Shown here: positions 56,493 to 64,000 of the stretch, piece after piece
Numbering within the stretch: position 1 is the first letter of the stretch
Layout: each line of letters begins with the position of its first letter
Origin: Clostridiales bacterium
Lineage (GTDB): Bacteria > Bacillota > Dethiobacteria > Dethiobacterales > Dethiobacteraceae
DNA: 64,000 nucleotides
Direction of reading: 5' to 3'
Assembly (NCBI GenBank): GCA_018335855.1
Contig: JAGXRM010000030.1
Coordinates: 107,137-171,136 of the forward strand
Made by a program: the position numbers and the translations under genes
The notes under the pieces: generated by a model
Told to the model about the DNA's origin: nothing
Databases searched by the model: none
The model's input: the letters and a program-made list of their open reading frames with translations, nothing else

Positions 56493-57518
56493 CTAAAAGA
56501 AGATATTAAGACGTACCAAATCCCGGTATGCGATAACAATCATTAATAATATCAGCACAGTAAATCCGACAAAATGGACAAATGATTCCTTGTGCGGATC
56601 CACCGGCCTGCCACGAATCCCCTCTACTACCAGGAACATCAGGCGGCTGCCGTCCAGAGCAGGTATGGGAAGTAAGTTCAAAAAGCCCAGGTTCAAACTG
56701 ATAATTGCCGCCAGGGATAGTAGATTAACTACACCCGTCCTTGCCACTTCACCCACAATCTGAATAATGCCGACGGGTCCCACAACATCGGCTGGTGCTC
56801 TGCCGGTAATCATCTTTACGATACTTACTGCAATAAAACGCAGGAAAGAAACAGTGTGAGTTATACCCAGGCTCAGAGAAGGAAACACAGCAAACATCCT
56901 GGTTTGAGGCCAAATACCGATAAGACCGATTCCAGCCTGCGGATCCCGTTGTGGAGTAACGGTTATCGACTGCAACTGATTTTCTCGTTCGAATTCGATT
57001 ATTATCTCCGTATCTGGGTGCGCATTAATTAATGCAACCAAATCAAGCCATTTGCCAACCTCTTCCCCTGCCACCGAAGTGATACGGTCCCCAGCCATTA
57101 ACCCTGCTTGCTCAGCCCGCCCGCCGGGTAATAATTCACCGATTGCTGTAGACTGGTAAACCGGGACACCGATGAAGGCAAAATAAATCAGGGAGAAAAG
57201 CAGTACAGCCAGTATAAAGTTCATGACCGGACCGGAGACAATTACGGCGAAACGGCGCCAAACAGGCTGCTTTTGAAAACTCCCGTCTTCTTCGACTTCT
57301 TCCGGATCCTCTCCGACTAGACGGACAAAACCGCCCAAGGGAAAGACCCGTAAGGAATAAACTGTTTCACCGATTTGCCTGCTCATTGCTTTCGGCCCAA
57401 AACCGATGGCGAATTCAATTACACCAATACCGAGGCGTTTCGCTACGATAAAGTGGCCCAGTTCGTGAAAAAAAATAAGCAGGCCGAAAATTACCACAGA
57501 AGCTATGAATGTAAGCAT
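56493..57518 (-). CDS. rseP: Site-2 metalloprotease RseP/RasP
   Basis: A 341-residue intramembrane zinc protease. HELGH motif near residue 18 and the third ligand in LPIPALDGSRL; one PDZ domain (ELLPGGRAEQAGLMAGDRITSVAGEEVGKW) sits between. It cleaves anti-sigma factors and other membrane proteins. Normal length, next to dxr as in Bacillus. Confidence 0.96.
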   Translation of the reverse strand: MLTFIASVVIFGLLIFFHELGHFIVAKRLGIGVIEFAIGFGPKAMSRQIGETVYSLRVFPLGGFVRLVGEDPEEVEEDGSFQKQPVWRRFAVIVSGPVMNFILAVLLFSLIYFAFIGVPVYQSTAIGELLPGGRAEQAGLMAGDRITSVAGEEVGKWLDLVALINAHPDTEIIIEFERENQLQSITVTPQRDPQAGIGLIGIWPQTRMFAVFPSLSLGITHTVSFLRFIAVSIVKMITGRAPADVVGPVGIIQIVGEVARTGVVNLLSLAAIISLNLGFLNLLPIPALDGSRLMFLVVEGIRGRPVDPHKESFVHFVGFTVLILLMIVIAYRDLVRLNIFF

Positions 57519-57522
57519 TGTT

Positions 57523-58680
57523 TCACCCTTTCGTCACTGCACATTTCCGTGCCATTTCCCGGGAGGTCGCATCTATAGCCACCAGTTCTTCCAACCCGGG
57601 GCTCTTAACTACTTTATGTTTATTCATCACAGCATCAATTATACGAGGGATGTCTAAAAAGCCCACTACACCTGCCAGAAACAATTCAACAGCCACTTCA
57701 TTGGCCGCATTCATTACAGCCGGCATACTGCCCCCGACACGTCCCGCCTGGTATGCCAACTGGAGGCAGGGAAAGGCATCAACGTCTGGGCGATTAAAGT
57801 GCAATTCGGCCAGTTGTTCCCAGTTGACCCGGGGGGCCAAGCCCTGCAACCGTTCAGGATACGTCAATGAATATTGGATAGGAACACGCATGTCAGGAGC
57901 GCCTAACTGAGCTAATACCGCCCCGTCTTTATATTCAATCAGGGAGTGGATGATGCTTTCCCTGTGGACGACAACTTTAATTTTATCATAAGAGAGGCCG
58001 AACAGCCAGTAGGCCTCAATCACCTCAAGTCCTTTGTTCATCATAGTTGCTGAATCTATGGTGATTTTTGCGCCCATCTGCCAATTAGGATGTTTAAGAG
58101 CATCTTCAGGGCGAACGGCAACCAGCTGATCAGAACTTCTACCGAAAAATGGGCCACCGGATGCCGTCAGGATGATTTGATCCAGGGCACTATTATCCTG
58201 TCCCTGCAAGCACTGGAAAATGGCTGAATGCTCACTGTCTACGGGAATGATTTCTGCGTTGGAGTCGGTAGCCAGCGGCATGGCCAGATGCCCCCCGGCA
58301 ACCAGAGATTCTTTATTTGCCAGGGCCAAACGTTTTCCGGAACGCAGCACTGCCAGAGTCGGACCCAGCCCTGCAAAGCCTACCAGGGAATTTAAAACAA
58401 CATCATTATTATCTAAAGATGCTAATTCCAGAATACTTTCATCTCCGGCCATAATCTCGGTATTAATTCCAGCCAGTTCTGTTTTTAAACCGTTATATAA
58501 ATCAGGATTTGCAATAGCCACTTTTTTCGGTTTAAAACGCCGGGCCTGTTCCGCAAGCAACTTTATATTACGGCCCGCCGAGATAGCATGAACACGGAAA
58601 CGCTGAGGGTATAATGCTGCCACATCCAAAGCCTGTGTACCAATGGACCCTGTAGAGCCCAGTATGGTTATTGTTTTCAT
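57523..58680 (-). CDS. dxr: 1-Deoxy-D-xylulose 5-phosphate reductoisomerase
   Basis: A 385-residue enzyme of the MEP pathway. NADPH site GSTGSIG at residues 7-13, ALANKESLV, PVDSEHSAI, TASGGPF, and the late catalytic loop HPNWQMGAKITIDSATMMNKG. Full length. Confidence 0.97.
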   Translation of the reverse strand: MKTITILGSTGSIGTQALDVAALYPQRFRVHAISAGRNIKLLAEQARRFKPKKVAIANPDLYNGLKTELAGINTEIMAGDESILELASLDNNDVVLNSLVGFAGLGPTLAVLRSGKRLALANKESLVAGGHLAMPLATDSNAEIIPVDSEHSAIFQCLQGQDNSALDQIILTASGGPFFGRSSDQLVAVRPEDALKHPNWQMGAKITIDSATMMNKGLEVIEAYWLFGLSYDKIKVVVHRESIIHSLIEYKDGAVLAQLGAPDMRVPIQYSLTYPERLQGLAPRVNWEQLAELHFNRPDVDAFPCLQLAYQAGRVGGSMPAVMNAANEVAVELFLAGVVGFLDIPRIIDAVMNKHKVVKSPGLEELVAIDATSREMARKCAVTKG

Positions 58681-58689
58681 TGATGTTCC

Positions 58690-59469
58690 CTACCTTAGAA
58701 AGAAATGAATGAGAAAAAATGCGGTTGGGGCTGCAAACAGCAAACTGTCAATCCTGTCCAGCACACCCCCGTGTCCGGGGAGAAACGTACCGGAATCCTT
58801 CGTATTTGACCATCGCTTAAATGCCGACTCAGATAAATCACCGGCCTGCCCCGCCAATGATAAAATAATGGCGAACAAAGCGGCAAAATCTCTGGGCATA
58901 TTAAGCTGTGGTGCCAGTAACAGAAACAGAAGCAGGGAAAAGACCACTCCTCCTAAGGCCCCTTCCAGAGACTTTTTGGGACTGACCGACGGGGCCAGCC
59001 GTCTGCGACCAAATGTTGTTCCAATGAAATATGCTCCGGTATCTGAGGCCCATACCGCCAGAAAAACGGCAACAACAAGAGTAAATCCTTGCGGCTGTAT
59101 ACGTATCAGGAGGAAAAAGCTCAGCAACAATGACACATACATGATGCCCCACATAATAGCTGATAACATCCGAAAGTCCTTGGGATACGTAACTACCCAA
59201 TATAAGTTTACCAGCAAAAAGAAAAGAATAAAAGCCGATGAGAGTGATTGTGCACCCCAGAACCAAAGTGTAAACATCAGAAAATAGTGACCGGCAATCG
59301 CCAATATCTGAACTGCCTTATCCTTTACAGCTGCAAGACGGTAAAATTCCCGTAAGGCAAGATGACCGACAAAGGCGAGCATCAGAAAGAACAACCACCC
59401 GCCAATCCAGGTTATACCCAGTACCAGAGGAATACCGACAATCGCGCTGATTGCTCGCTGCTTAAGCAT
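58690..59469 (-). CDS. cdsA: Phosphatidate cytidylyltransferase
   Basis: A 259-residue multi-span enzyme making CDP-diacylglycerol. CDP-alcohol-type signature near the end: GDLSESAFKRWSNTKDSGTFLPGHGGVLDRIDSLLFAAP. Eight hydrophobic helices. Ten bases from uppS on one side and dxr on the other. Confidence 0.96.
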   Translation of the reverse strand: MLKQRAISAIVGIPLVLGITWIGGWLFFLMLAFVGHLALREFYRLAAVKDKAVQILAIAGHYFLMFTLWFWGAQSLSSAFILFFLLVNLYWVVTYPKDFRMLSAIMWGIMYVSLLLSFFLLIRIQPQGFTLVVAVFLAVWASDTGAYFIGTTFGRRRLAPSVSPKKSLEGALGGVVFSLLLFLLLAPQLNMPRDFAALFAIILSLAGQAGDLSESAFKRWSNTKDSGTFLPGHGGVLDRIDSLLFAAPTAFFLIHFFLR

Positions 59470-59478
59470 ACAATCCTC

Positions 59479-60243
59479 CTACAATTTAATGCCTCCGTAA
59501 CGGCGATCCCGCCGCTGATAGGCTTCAATCGCCTCCAGGAGGTGCACCTTATCAAAATCCGGCCAATAAACGTCCGAAAACCAGAGTTCTGCGTAAGCTA
59601 GTTGCCAGAGAAGAAAGTTACTCAGGCGATATTCTCCACTTGGTCTGATAAGTAAGTCAGGATCAGGGAGTGATGCGGTAAATAAGTGGTTAGAAATTGT
59701 TGTCTCGTCAATGTCCCCGGAATCCAGCGAACCGCTAGAAACTTTTTCCACAATGTTACGGATGGCATGGAGAAGTTCAGCTCTGCTACCATAATTAAGG
59801 GCAAAATTCAGGACCATGCCTGTATTCCCTGCTGTCTCCTGTTCCGCTTTATGTACGGAATCTCTTGTATGATGAGGCAATCCTTCCCTGTCGCCGATAA
59901 CGGTAACTCTGACATTCTTCTCTTTTAATTCCGCCAGGTCTGTCTTTAAAAATTCACTGGGGAGACGCATCAGAAAGTCAACTTCAAGACGGGGCCGCTT
60001 CCAATTCTCCGTAGAGAATGCATAAACAGTAAGTACCTGAATGCCTAATTCGTCAGCATAGCGAATTGTACGCCGTAATGCTACCATCCCGGCATGATGA
60101 CCAGCAGTGCGAGGCAAACCTCTTTGTTTTGCCCATCTTCCGTTTCCGTCCATAACGATGGCAATATGCCGGGGCAACTGGTCCGAAGCCGTTGATTTGT
60201 CAGTATTTTTCTTGCGGAAATAATCTCGCAGCGGCAGGCGCAA
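59479..60243 (-). CDS. uppS: Undecaprenyl diphosphate synthase
   Basis: A 254-residue cis-prenyltransferase. IAIVMDGNGRWAKQRGLPRTAGH near residue 30, AFSTENWKRP, and LLIRPSGEYRLSNFLLWQLAYAELWF. The start is unclear: GTG at 60252 abuts the ribosome site, while TTG at 60243 (MRLPLRDYFRKK) is spaced well from GAGAGGTGA. Confidence 0.96.
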   Translation of the reverse strand: MRLPLRDYFRKKNTDKSTASDQLPRHIAIVMDGNGRWAKQRGLPRTAGHHAGMVALRRTIRYADELGIQVLTVYAFSTENWKRPRLEVDFLMRLPSEFLKTDLAELKEKNVRVTVIGDREGLPHHTRDSVHKAEQETAGNTGMVLNFALNYGSRAELLHAIRNIVEKVSSGSLDSGDIDETTISNHLFTASLPDPDLLIRPSGEYRLSNFLLWQLAYAELWFSDVYWPDFDKVHLLEAIEAYQRRDRRYGGIKL

Positions 60244-60275
60244 ACAGCTCACCTCTCAAGTCATTTGAAAAACAA

Positions 60276-60295
60276 GCCCCCTCAAATGAGGGGGC
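60276..60295 (-). terminator. Terminator after the ferredoxin gene
   Basis: Minus strand GCCCCCTC / GAGGGGGC stem, loop ATTT, then TTGTTTTTC. Eight bases after the ferredoxin stop. Confidence 0.8.
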
Positions 60296-60303
60296 CACGG
60301 GAA

Positions 60304-60468
60304 CTACTCCTCGATAATTGCTCCAGTCGGACATTCGTCCACACAGAGACCGCAGTCGGCACAAGCGTCAGTAATGCTGTATACATCACCCTCAACTATC
60401 GCCTCATTGGGGCAGGCGTCCAAACAGCTCCCACAAGCGAGGCACTCATCCGTAATCTTATACGCCAT
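60304..60468 (-). CDS. 2[4Fe-4S] ferredoxin (clostridial type)
   Basis: A 54-residue ferredoxin with two C-x2-C-x2-C-x3-CP sets: CLACGSCLDACP and CADCGLCVDECP. Electron carrier of low potential. Candidate donor to the iron-sulfur enzymes such as IspG nearby (inference). ATG at 60468 after GGAGGTG. Confidence 0.97.
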   Translation of the reverse strand: MAYKITDECLACGSCLDACPNEAIVEGDVYSITDACADCGLCVDECPTGAIIEE

Positions 60469-60470
60469 AA

Positions 60471-60689
60471 TTACACCTCCTTTCCCCAATCCTCCGCCGA
60501 AACTGTTAACTCCAGGCCGGAACCGTCAGCCACCTGACGTTGCCTAACCACCCGCACGTTACCGTGGCCCGGTTTTTCGTGCGCAGCAGTGTAGGTGACG
60601 CATACTGACAATTGGCTTTCCCCGAGCAATTTTTTCGCCTCGGCATAATCATATGCAAGGAGAATGGGGATTTCCCCTCTTCCCTCCAT
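60471..60689 (-). CDS. Small protein of unknown function before ferredoxin
   Basis: A 72-residue protein opening MEGRGEIPILLAYDYAEAKKLLG and containing SVCVTYTAAHEKPGHGNVRVVRQRQV. I do not recognise it. The pattern of a strand, helix, strand and an Arg-rich strand suggests a small alpha/beta fold, perhaps like a PASTA repeat, but that is weak. Good GGAGG site; between frr and ferredoxin, two bases from each. Confidence 0.6.
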   Translation of the reverse strand: MEGRGEIPILLAYDYAEAKKLLGESQLSVCVTYTAAHEKPGHGNVRVVRQRQVADGSGLELTVSAEDWGKEV

Positions 60690-60690
60690 G

Positions 60691-61248
60691 TTAAACCTCC
60701 ATAATATCCGCTTCTTTCACAGTAAGTACTTTTTCTACCTCTTCAATATATTTATCTGTTAACTTCTGTATGTCATCCTGTGTCTTATGAAGTTCATCTT
60801 CCGTAATCTCACCCTTTTTTTCGGTCCGCTTTAATTCATCGTTGGCATCCCGGCGAATATTTCGGATTGCCACACGGCCTTCTTCCGCCTTTTTCTTGCT
60901 CATTTTCACCAGATCTTTACGCCGCTCCTCGGTAAGCTGAGGAATAGACAAACGGATTACGGAACCGTCACTCATCGGTGTGAGTCCCAGGTCAGATTTC
61001 ATAATAGCCCTTTCAACCTCGGACACTGCTTTTTTATCCCAGGGCTGAATCAGGAGAAGTCGGGGCTCAGGCACTGAAATGTTAGCCAACTGGTTGATCG
61101 GCGTACTGACACCGTAGTAGTCGACAGTTATTCTGTCCAGCAAGGCCGGAGTTGCACGACCTGCCCGTAAAGATGCAAGATCTCGTTTTAGGGCTGCCAC
61201 AGCTTTATCCATTCTATCTTCCGCGCTGTCAAACACTTCCTGAACCAT
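60691..61248 (-). CDS. frr: Ribosome recycling factor
   Basis: A 185-residue protein with [55 protein letters not shown] and a helical tail [10 protein letters not shown]. Full length; AAGGGGG before the ATG. Confidence 0.98.
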   Translation of the reverse strand: MVQEVFDSAEDRMDKAVAALKRDLASLRAGRATPALLDRITVDYYGVSTPINQLANISVPEPRLLLIQPWDKKAVSEVERAIMKSDLGLTPMSDGSVIRLSIPQLTEERRKDLVKMSKKKAEEGRVAIRNIRRDANDELKRTEKKGEITEDELHKTQDDIQKLTDKYIEEVEKVLTVKEADIMEV

Positions 61249-61250
61249 TT

Positions 61251-62027
<777 letters not shown>

Positions 62028-62028
<1 letters not shown>

Positions 62029-62054
62029 AAAAGAACACCGGAGTGCTCTTTTTT
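62028..62054 (-). terminator. Terminator of rpsB-tsf
   Basis: Minus strand AAAAGAGCAC / GTGTTCTTTTTT stem with one G-U and loop TCCG, T-run after. About 16 bases after the tsf stop. Confidence 0.85.
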
Positions 62055-62069
62055 ATAGTTCCCCTATCC

Positions 62070-62720
62070 TTATTCGGACTTGGTCATTTGAGCTACTTCT
62101 TCTGCTAAGTTGCAGCTTTTCTTTTCCAGTCCTTCACCCATCTCAAACCGGACGAAACGACGAATATGGATATTCTCACCTGTTTTTGAAACTTTATCCT
62201 GAAGAAGCCCTGTAATTGTTATATCCGTATCCCGGATAAATGCCTGCTCCAGTAAGCAATTCTCCGCATAGAATTTTTCAATGCGGCCTTCCACAATTTT
62301 TTCCACAACTTTTTCGGGTTTTCCTTCGTTCAGTGCCTGATTTTTAAGAATTTCTTTCTCTTTGGCAATAACATCACCGGAAACCTCGTCCCTGGATAAA
62401 AACTGGGGATTCGTTGCTGCAATTTGCATGGCGACATCGCGGACAAAAGCACGAAATTCATCGGTTCGGGCCACAAAATCAGTTTCACAGTTTACTTCCA
62501 ATAAGACACCGATACGGCCACCCATATGTATGTATGAATCTACCACACCTTCTGCGGCGATGCGACCGGCTTTTTTGGCAGCGGCGGCCAAACCTTTTTC
62601 ACGCAGCAGTTCTGCGGCTTTATCCATATCACCGCCGGTTTCAGACAACGCTTTTTTGCAGTCCATCATACCCGCCCCGGTTTTTTCACGGAGCTCCTTG
62701 ACTACGGCTGCTGAAATCAT
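62070..62720 (-). CDS. tsf: Elongation factor Ts
   Basis: A 216-residue nucleotide-exchange factor for EF-Tu: [37 protein letters not shown] (UBA part) and [18 protein letters not shown]. The coiled region is shortened, as in many Clostridia (about 215 instead of 280-290 residues). GAGGGTG before the ATG. Confidence 0.97.
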   Translation of the reverse strand: MISAAVVKELREKTGAGMMDCKKALSETGGDMDKAAELLREKGLAAAAKKAGRIAAEGVVDSYIHMGGRIGVLLEVNCETDFVARTDEFRAFVRDVAMQIAATNPQFLSRDEVSGDVIAKEKEILKNQALNEGKPEKVVEKIVEGRIEKFYAENCLLEQAFIRDTDITITGLLQDKVSKTGENIHIRRFVRFEMGEGLEKKSCNLAEEVAQMTKSE

Positions 62721-62754
62721 GATTCACCCTCCAATACTTCTAAATTCGGGAAAA

Positions 62755-62774
62755 GGCCGGGCGTAAGCCCGGCC
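62755..62774 (-). terminator. Hairpin between rpsB and tsf
   Basis: Perfect 8-bp stem GGCCGGGC / GCCCGGCC with a tetraloop. On the minus strand it is followed by TTTTCCC. It could be a partial terminator that lowers tsf relative to rpsB. Confidence 0.6.
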
Positions 62775-62790
62775 GTAACATTCCTCTTGG

Positions 62791-63540
62791 TTACTGAACT
62801 TCAGCGGGAACGGCTTGGGCCCGCTCCTGTTCCTCTTCAATCACGATATGATCCTGACGACCTTCCAGTCCCTCAAGAACCGCATCGGCCATGCGAGACG
62901 AGATTAGTTTTACTGCACGGATTGCATCGTCATTCCCTGGAATCAGGTAGTCGATTTCATCCGGATCACAGTTGGTATCCACAATGGCTACAATGGGAAT
63001 CCCGAGTTTACGGGCTTCAGCCACGGCGATTTTTTCCTTGCGTGGATCCACGATAAATAATGCATCGGGGAGAGCCTTCATATTCCTGACGCCGGAAAGG
63101 AATTTATTCAGCTTCTCATATTCATGACGAAGCCGAAGCACCTCTTTCTTGGGCAGGACTTCAAAGACACCGTCCGCTTCCATTTTCTCCAGTTCAATCA
63201 GACGGTTTACCCGGTTACGGATGGTCTTGAAGTTAGTCAGCATACCGCCGAGCCAACGTTGGTTGACATAGTACATGCCGCACCGTTCTGCCTCTGACTG
63301 AATGGATTCCTGTGCCTGCTTTTTTGTGCCGACAAACATAATTTTGCCGTCATTCGCCGCCAGATCTTTCACGTAGTTGTAACAGTCATCAATCATGCGT
63401 ACAGTTTTCTGTAAATCAATGATGTAGATGCCGTTTCTTTCAGTAAAGATGTATGGCTTCATTTTCGGGTTCCAGCGACGTGTCTGATGTCCAAAATGGA
63501 CACCAGCCTCTAGCAGTTGTTTCATAGAAACTACTGGCAT
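62791..63540 (-). CDS. rpsB: 30S ribosomal protein S2
   Basis: A 249-residue protein: [53 protein letters not shown], and [31 protein letters not shown] at 63540 follows AGGAGGTG; the longer frame is leader. First gene of the minus-strand block. Confidence 0.98.
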   Translation of the reverse strand: MPVVSMKQLLEAGVHFGHQTRRWNPKMKPYIFTERNGIYIIDLQKTVRMIDDCYNYVKDLAANDGKIMFVGTKKQAQESIQSEAERCGMYYVNQRWLGGMLTNFKTIRNRVNRLIELEKMEADGVFEVLPKKEVLRLRHEYEKLNKFLSGVRNMKALPDALFIVDPRKEKIAVAEARKLGIPIVAIVDTNCDPDEIDYLIPGNDDAIRAVKLISSRMADAVLEGLEGRQDHIVIEEEQERAQAVPAEVQ

Positions 63541-63625
63541 TTTCCTGCACCTCCTCTCTGTTTTTCCTCCGCCACCTTCATATTTTCCCGGAACCGGCTT
63601 GTCCGGCACACCCTGGAAAATCGGG

Positions 63626-63683
63626 TTGGCGTGTGTTTTTTTACACCACGCTAAAGTATAGCACAGTTTGTCAGCGTTGGCAA
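63626..63683 (-). promoter_or_regulatory. rpsB promoter and leader hairpin
   Basis: Minus strand TTGCCA (63683-63678), 17 bases, TATACT (63660-63655): a near-consensus SigA-type promoter. The transcript then opens with GCGTGGTGT / ACACACGC (63650-63627), a hairpin with a bulge and an A7 loop. The leader is about 110 bases. It could be the S2 autoregulatory leader; no confirmed motif was checked. Confidence 0.55.
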
Positions 63684-63887
63684 CTTCATACTGTGGTTTT
63701 TTAGGACAAAATTATAAGACCTCAATTGCAAAAGTAAATTCAACCCTACTATTAGCAACCCATTGAATTTAATCTTACAAATCAACATGTAGAATTTAAT
63801 TATGCATAAACGGCTTTCATTCTATCCGGTATAATGTTTGTAGGGCGATGTTCTCAGGCAGCCGGTGGATGAAAGGAGCACCTGGCC
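63684..63887. other. AT-rich intergenic stretch with the probable IS30 left end
   Basis: About 200 bases between the rpsB promoter and the transposase start with no gene seen. The part near 63723-63748 (AATTGCAAAAGTAAATTCAACC and on) resembles the terminal inverted repeats of IS30-family elements by eye. A TATAAT at 63830-63835 has no clear -35. The right end of the element lies outside the window, so the repeat pair cannot be compared. Confidence 0.35.
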
Positions 63888-64000
63888 ATGACAAACCACA
63901 AGCATTTAACCCTGGATGACAGAAGTTATATTCAAACCAGTCTCAATAGCGATTTTTCTTTCCGAAGGATTGCAGAGCAGTTAAATAAGCATCCTTCCAC
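63888..64000 (+). mobile_element. IS30-family transposase, N-terminal part (cut by window edge)
   Basis: From ATG 63888 the frame reads MTNHKHLTLDDRSYIQTSLN and continues SDFSFRRIAEQLNKHPST to the window edge. This is the N-terminal HTH of IS30 transposases (K-H-L-T-x-D-D-R-x-x-I, then S-F-R-x-I-A). AAAGGAG lies nine bases before the ATG. The DDE domain is outside the window. Confidence 0.85.

Overview
The window looks like the chromosome of an anaerobic, endospore-forming member of the Clostridia (Firmicutes, low-Peptococcaceae or Dethiobacter-like by feel; genus not determinable). Evidence: gene order close to Bacillus/Clostridia around rpsB-tsf-pyrH-frr, rimP-nusA-infB-rpsO-pnp and dpaA-dpaB-dapG-dapA-rnj-tepA; sporulation genes (SpoIID-like, dipicolinate synthase, SpoIIIE/FtsK, TepA, YlzJ, a Spo0E-like protein); frequent TTG and GTG starts after strong GGAGG sites; a 2[4Fe-4S] ferredoxin and a membrane NiFe hydrogenase. 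Almost everything is on the minus strand, so operons read from high to low coordinates.

Layout, low to high coordinate. 1-4300: the N-terminus of a CBS-PAS regulator, then an iron block (DtxR/MntR-type regulator, FeoA, a FeoB split into a G-protein cistron and a permease cistron, and a degenerate CDF-like membrane protein). 4400-14300: a half-size UPF0016 protein, then the ruvC-ruvA-ruvB / queH-queA-tgt / yajC block, with sigI-rsgI and a SpoIID-like gene inside it. 14300-20900: yedF, a shortened FtsH-like protease with a partner gene, rimO, and a Mg-chelatase-like AAA gene whose 3' end carries an A10 run. A -1 shift there joins it to a downstream VWA frame that has no ATG/GTG/TTG codon over its first 51 codons. 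This probable programmed frameshift is the most interesting feature of the window. 21000-25000: rodZ, ftsK, uppP, a Na/Pi transporter.

26000-29900 is the one clear plus-strand operon: NiFe-hydrogenase small subunit, large subunit, cytochrome b and maturation protease. It lies between ftsK and ylzJ-tepA, which are neighbours in Bacillus. 29900-41100: ylzJ, tepA, RNase J, dapA, aspartokinase, dpaB, dpaA, then stress, PRC-barrel, Spo0E-like, dUTPase, VanW and two NodB-fold genes. 41200-43800: an ABC importer of the SsuABC/NMT1 type. 43900-54700: the transcription/translation operon rimP-nusA-ylxR-ylxQ-infB-rbfA-nrnA-truB-ribF, then rpsO-pnp. 54800-63600: a GT2 glycosyltransferase, the isoprenoid/lipid genes ispG-rseP-dxr-cdsA-uppS, a ferredoxin, frr, pyrH, tsf and rpsB. 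The right edge holds the start of an IS30-family transposase.

No rRNA, tRNA, CRISPR array, prophage or known riboswitch was recognised. Start sites were set from visible Shine-Dalgarno spacing and family length, so several differ from the longest open frame. Promoters and terminators were found by eye.
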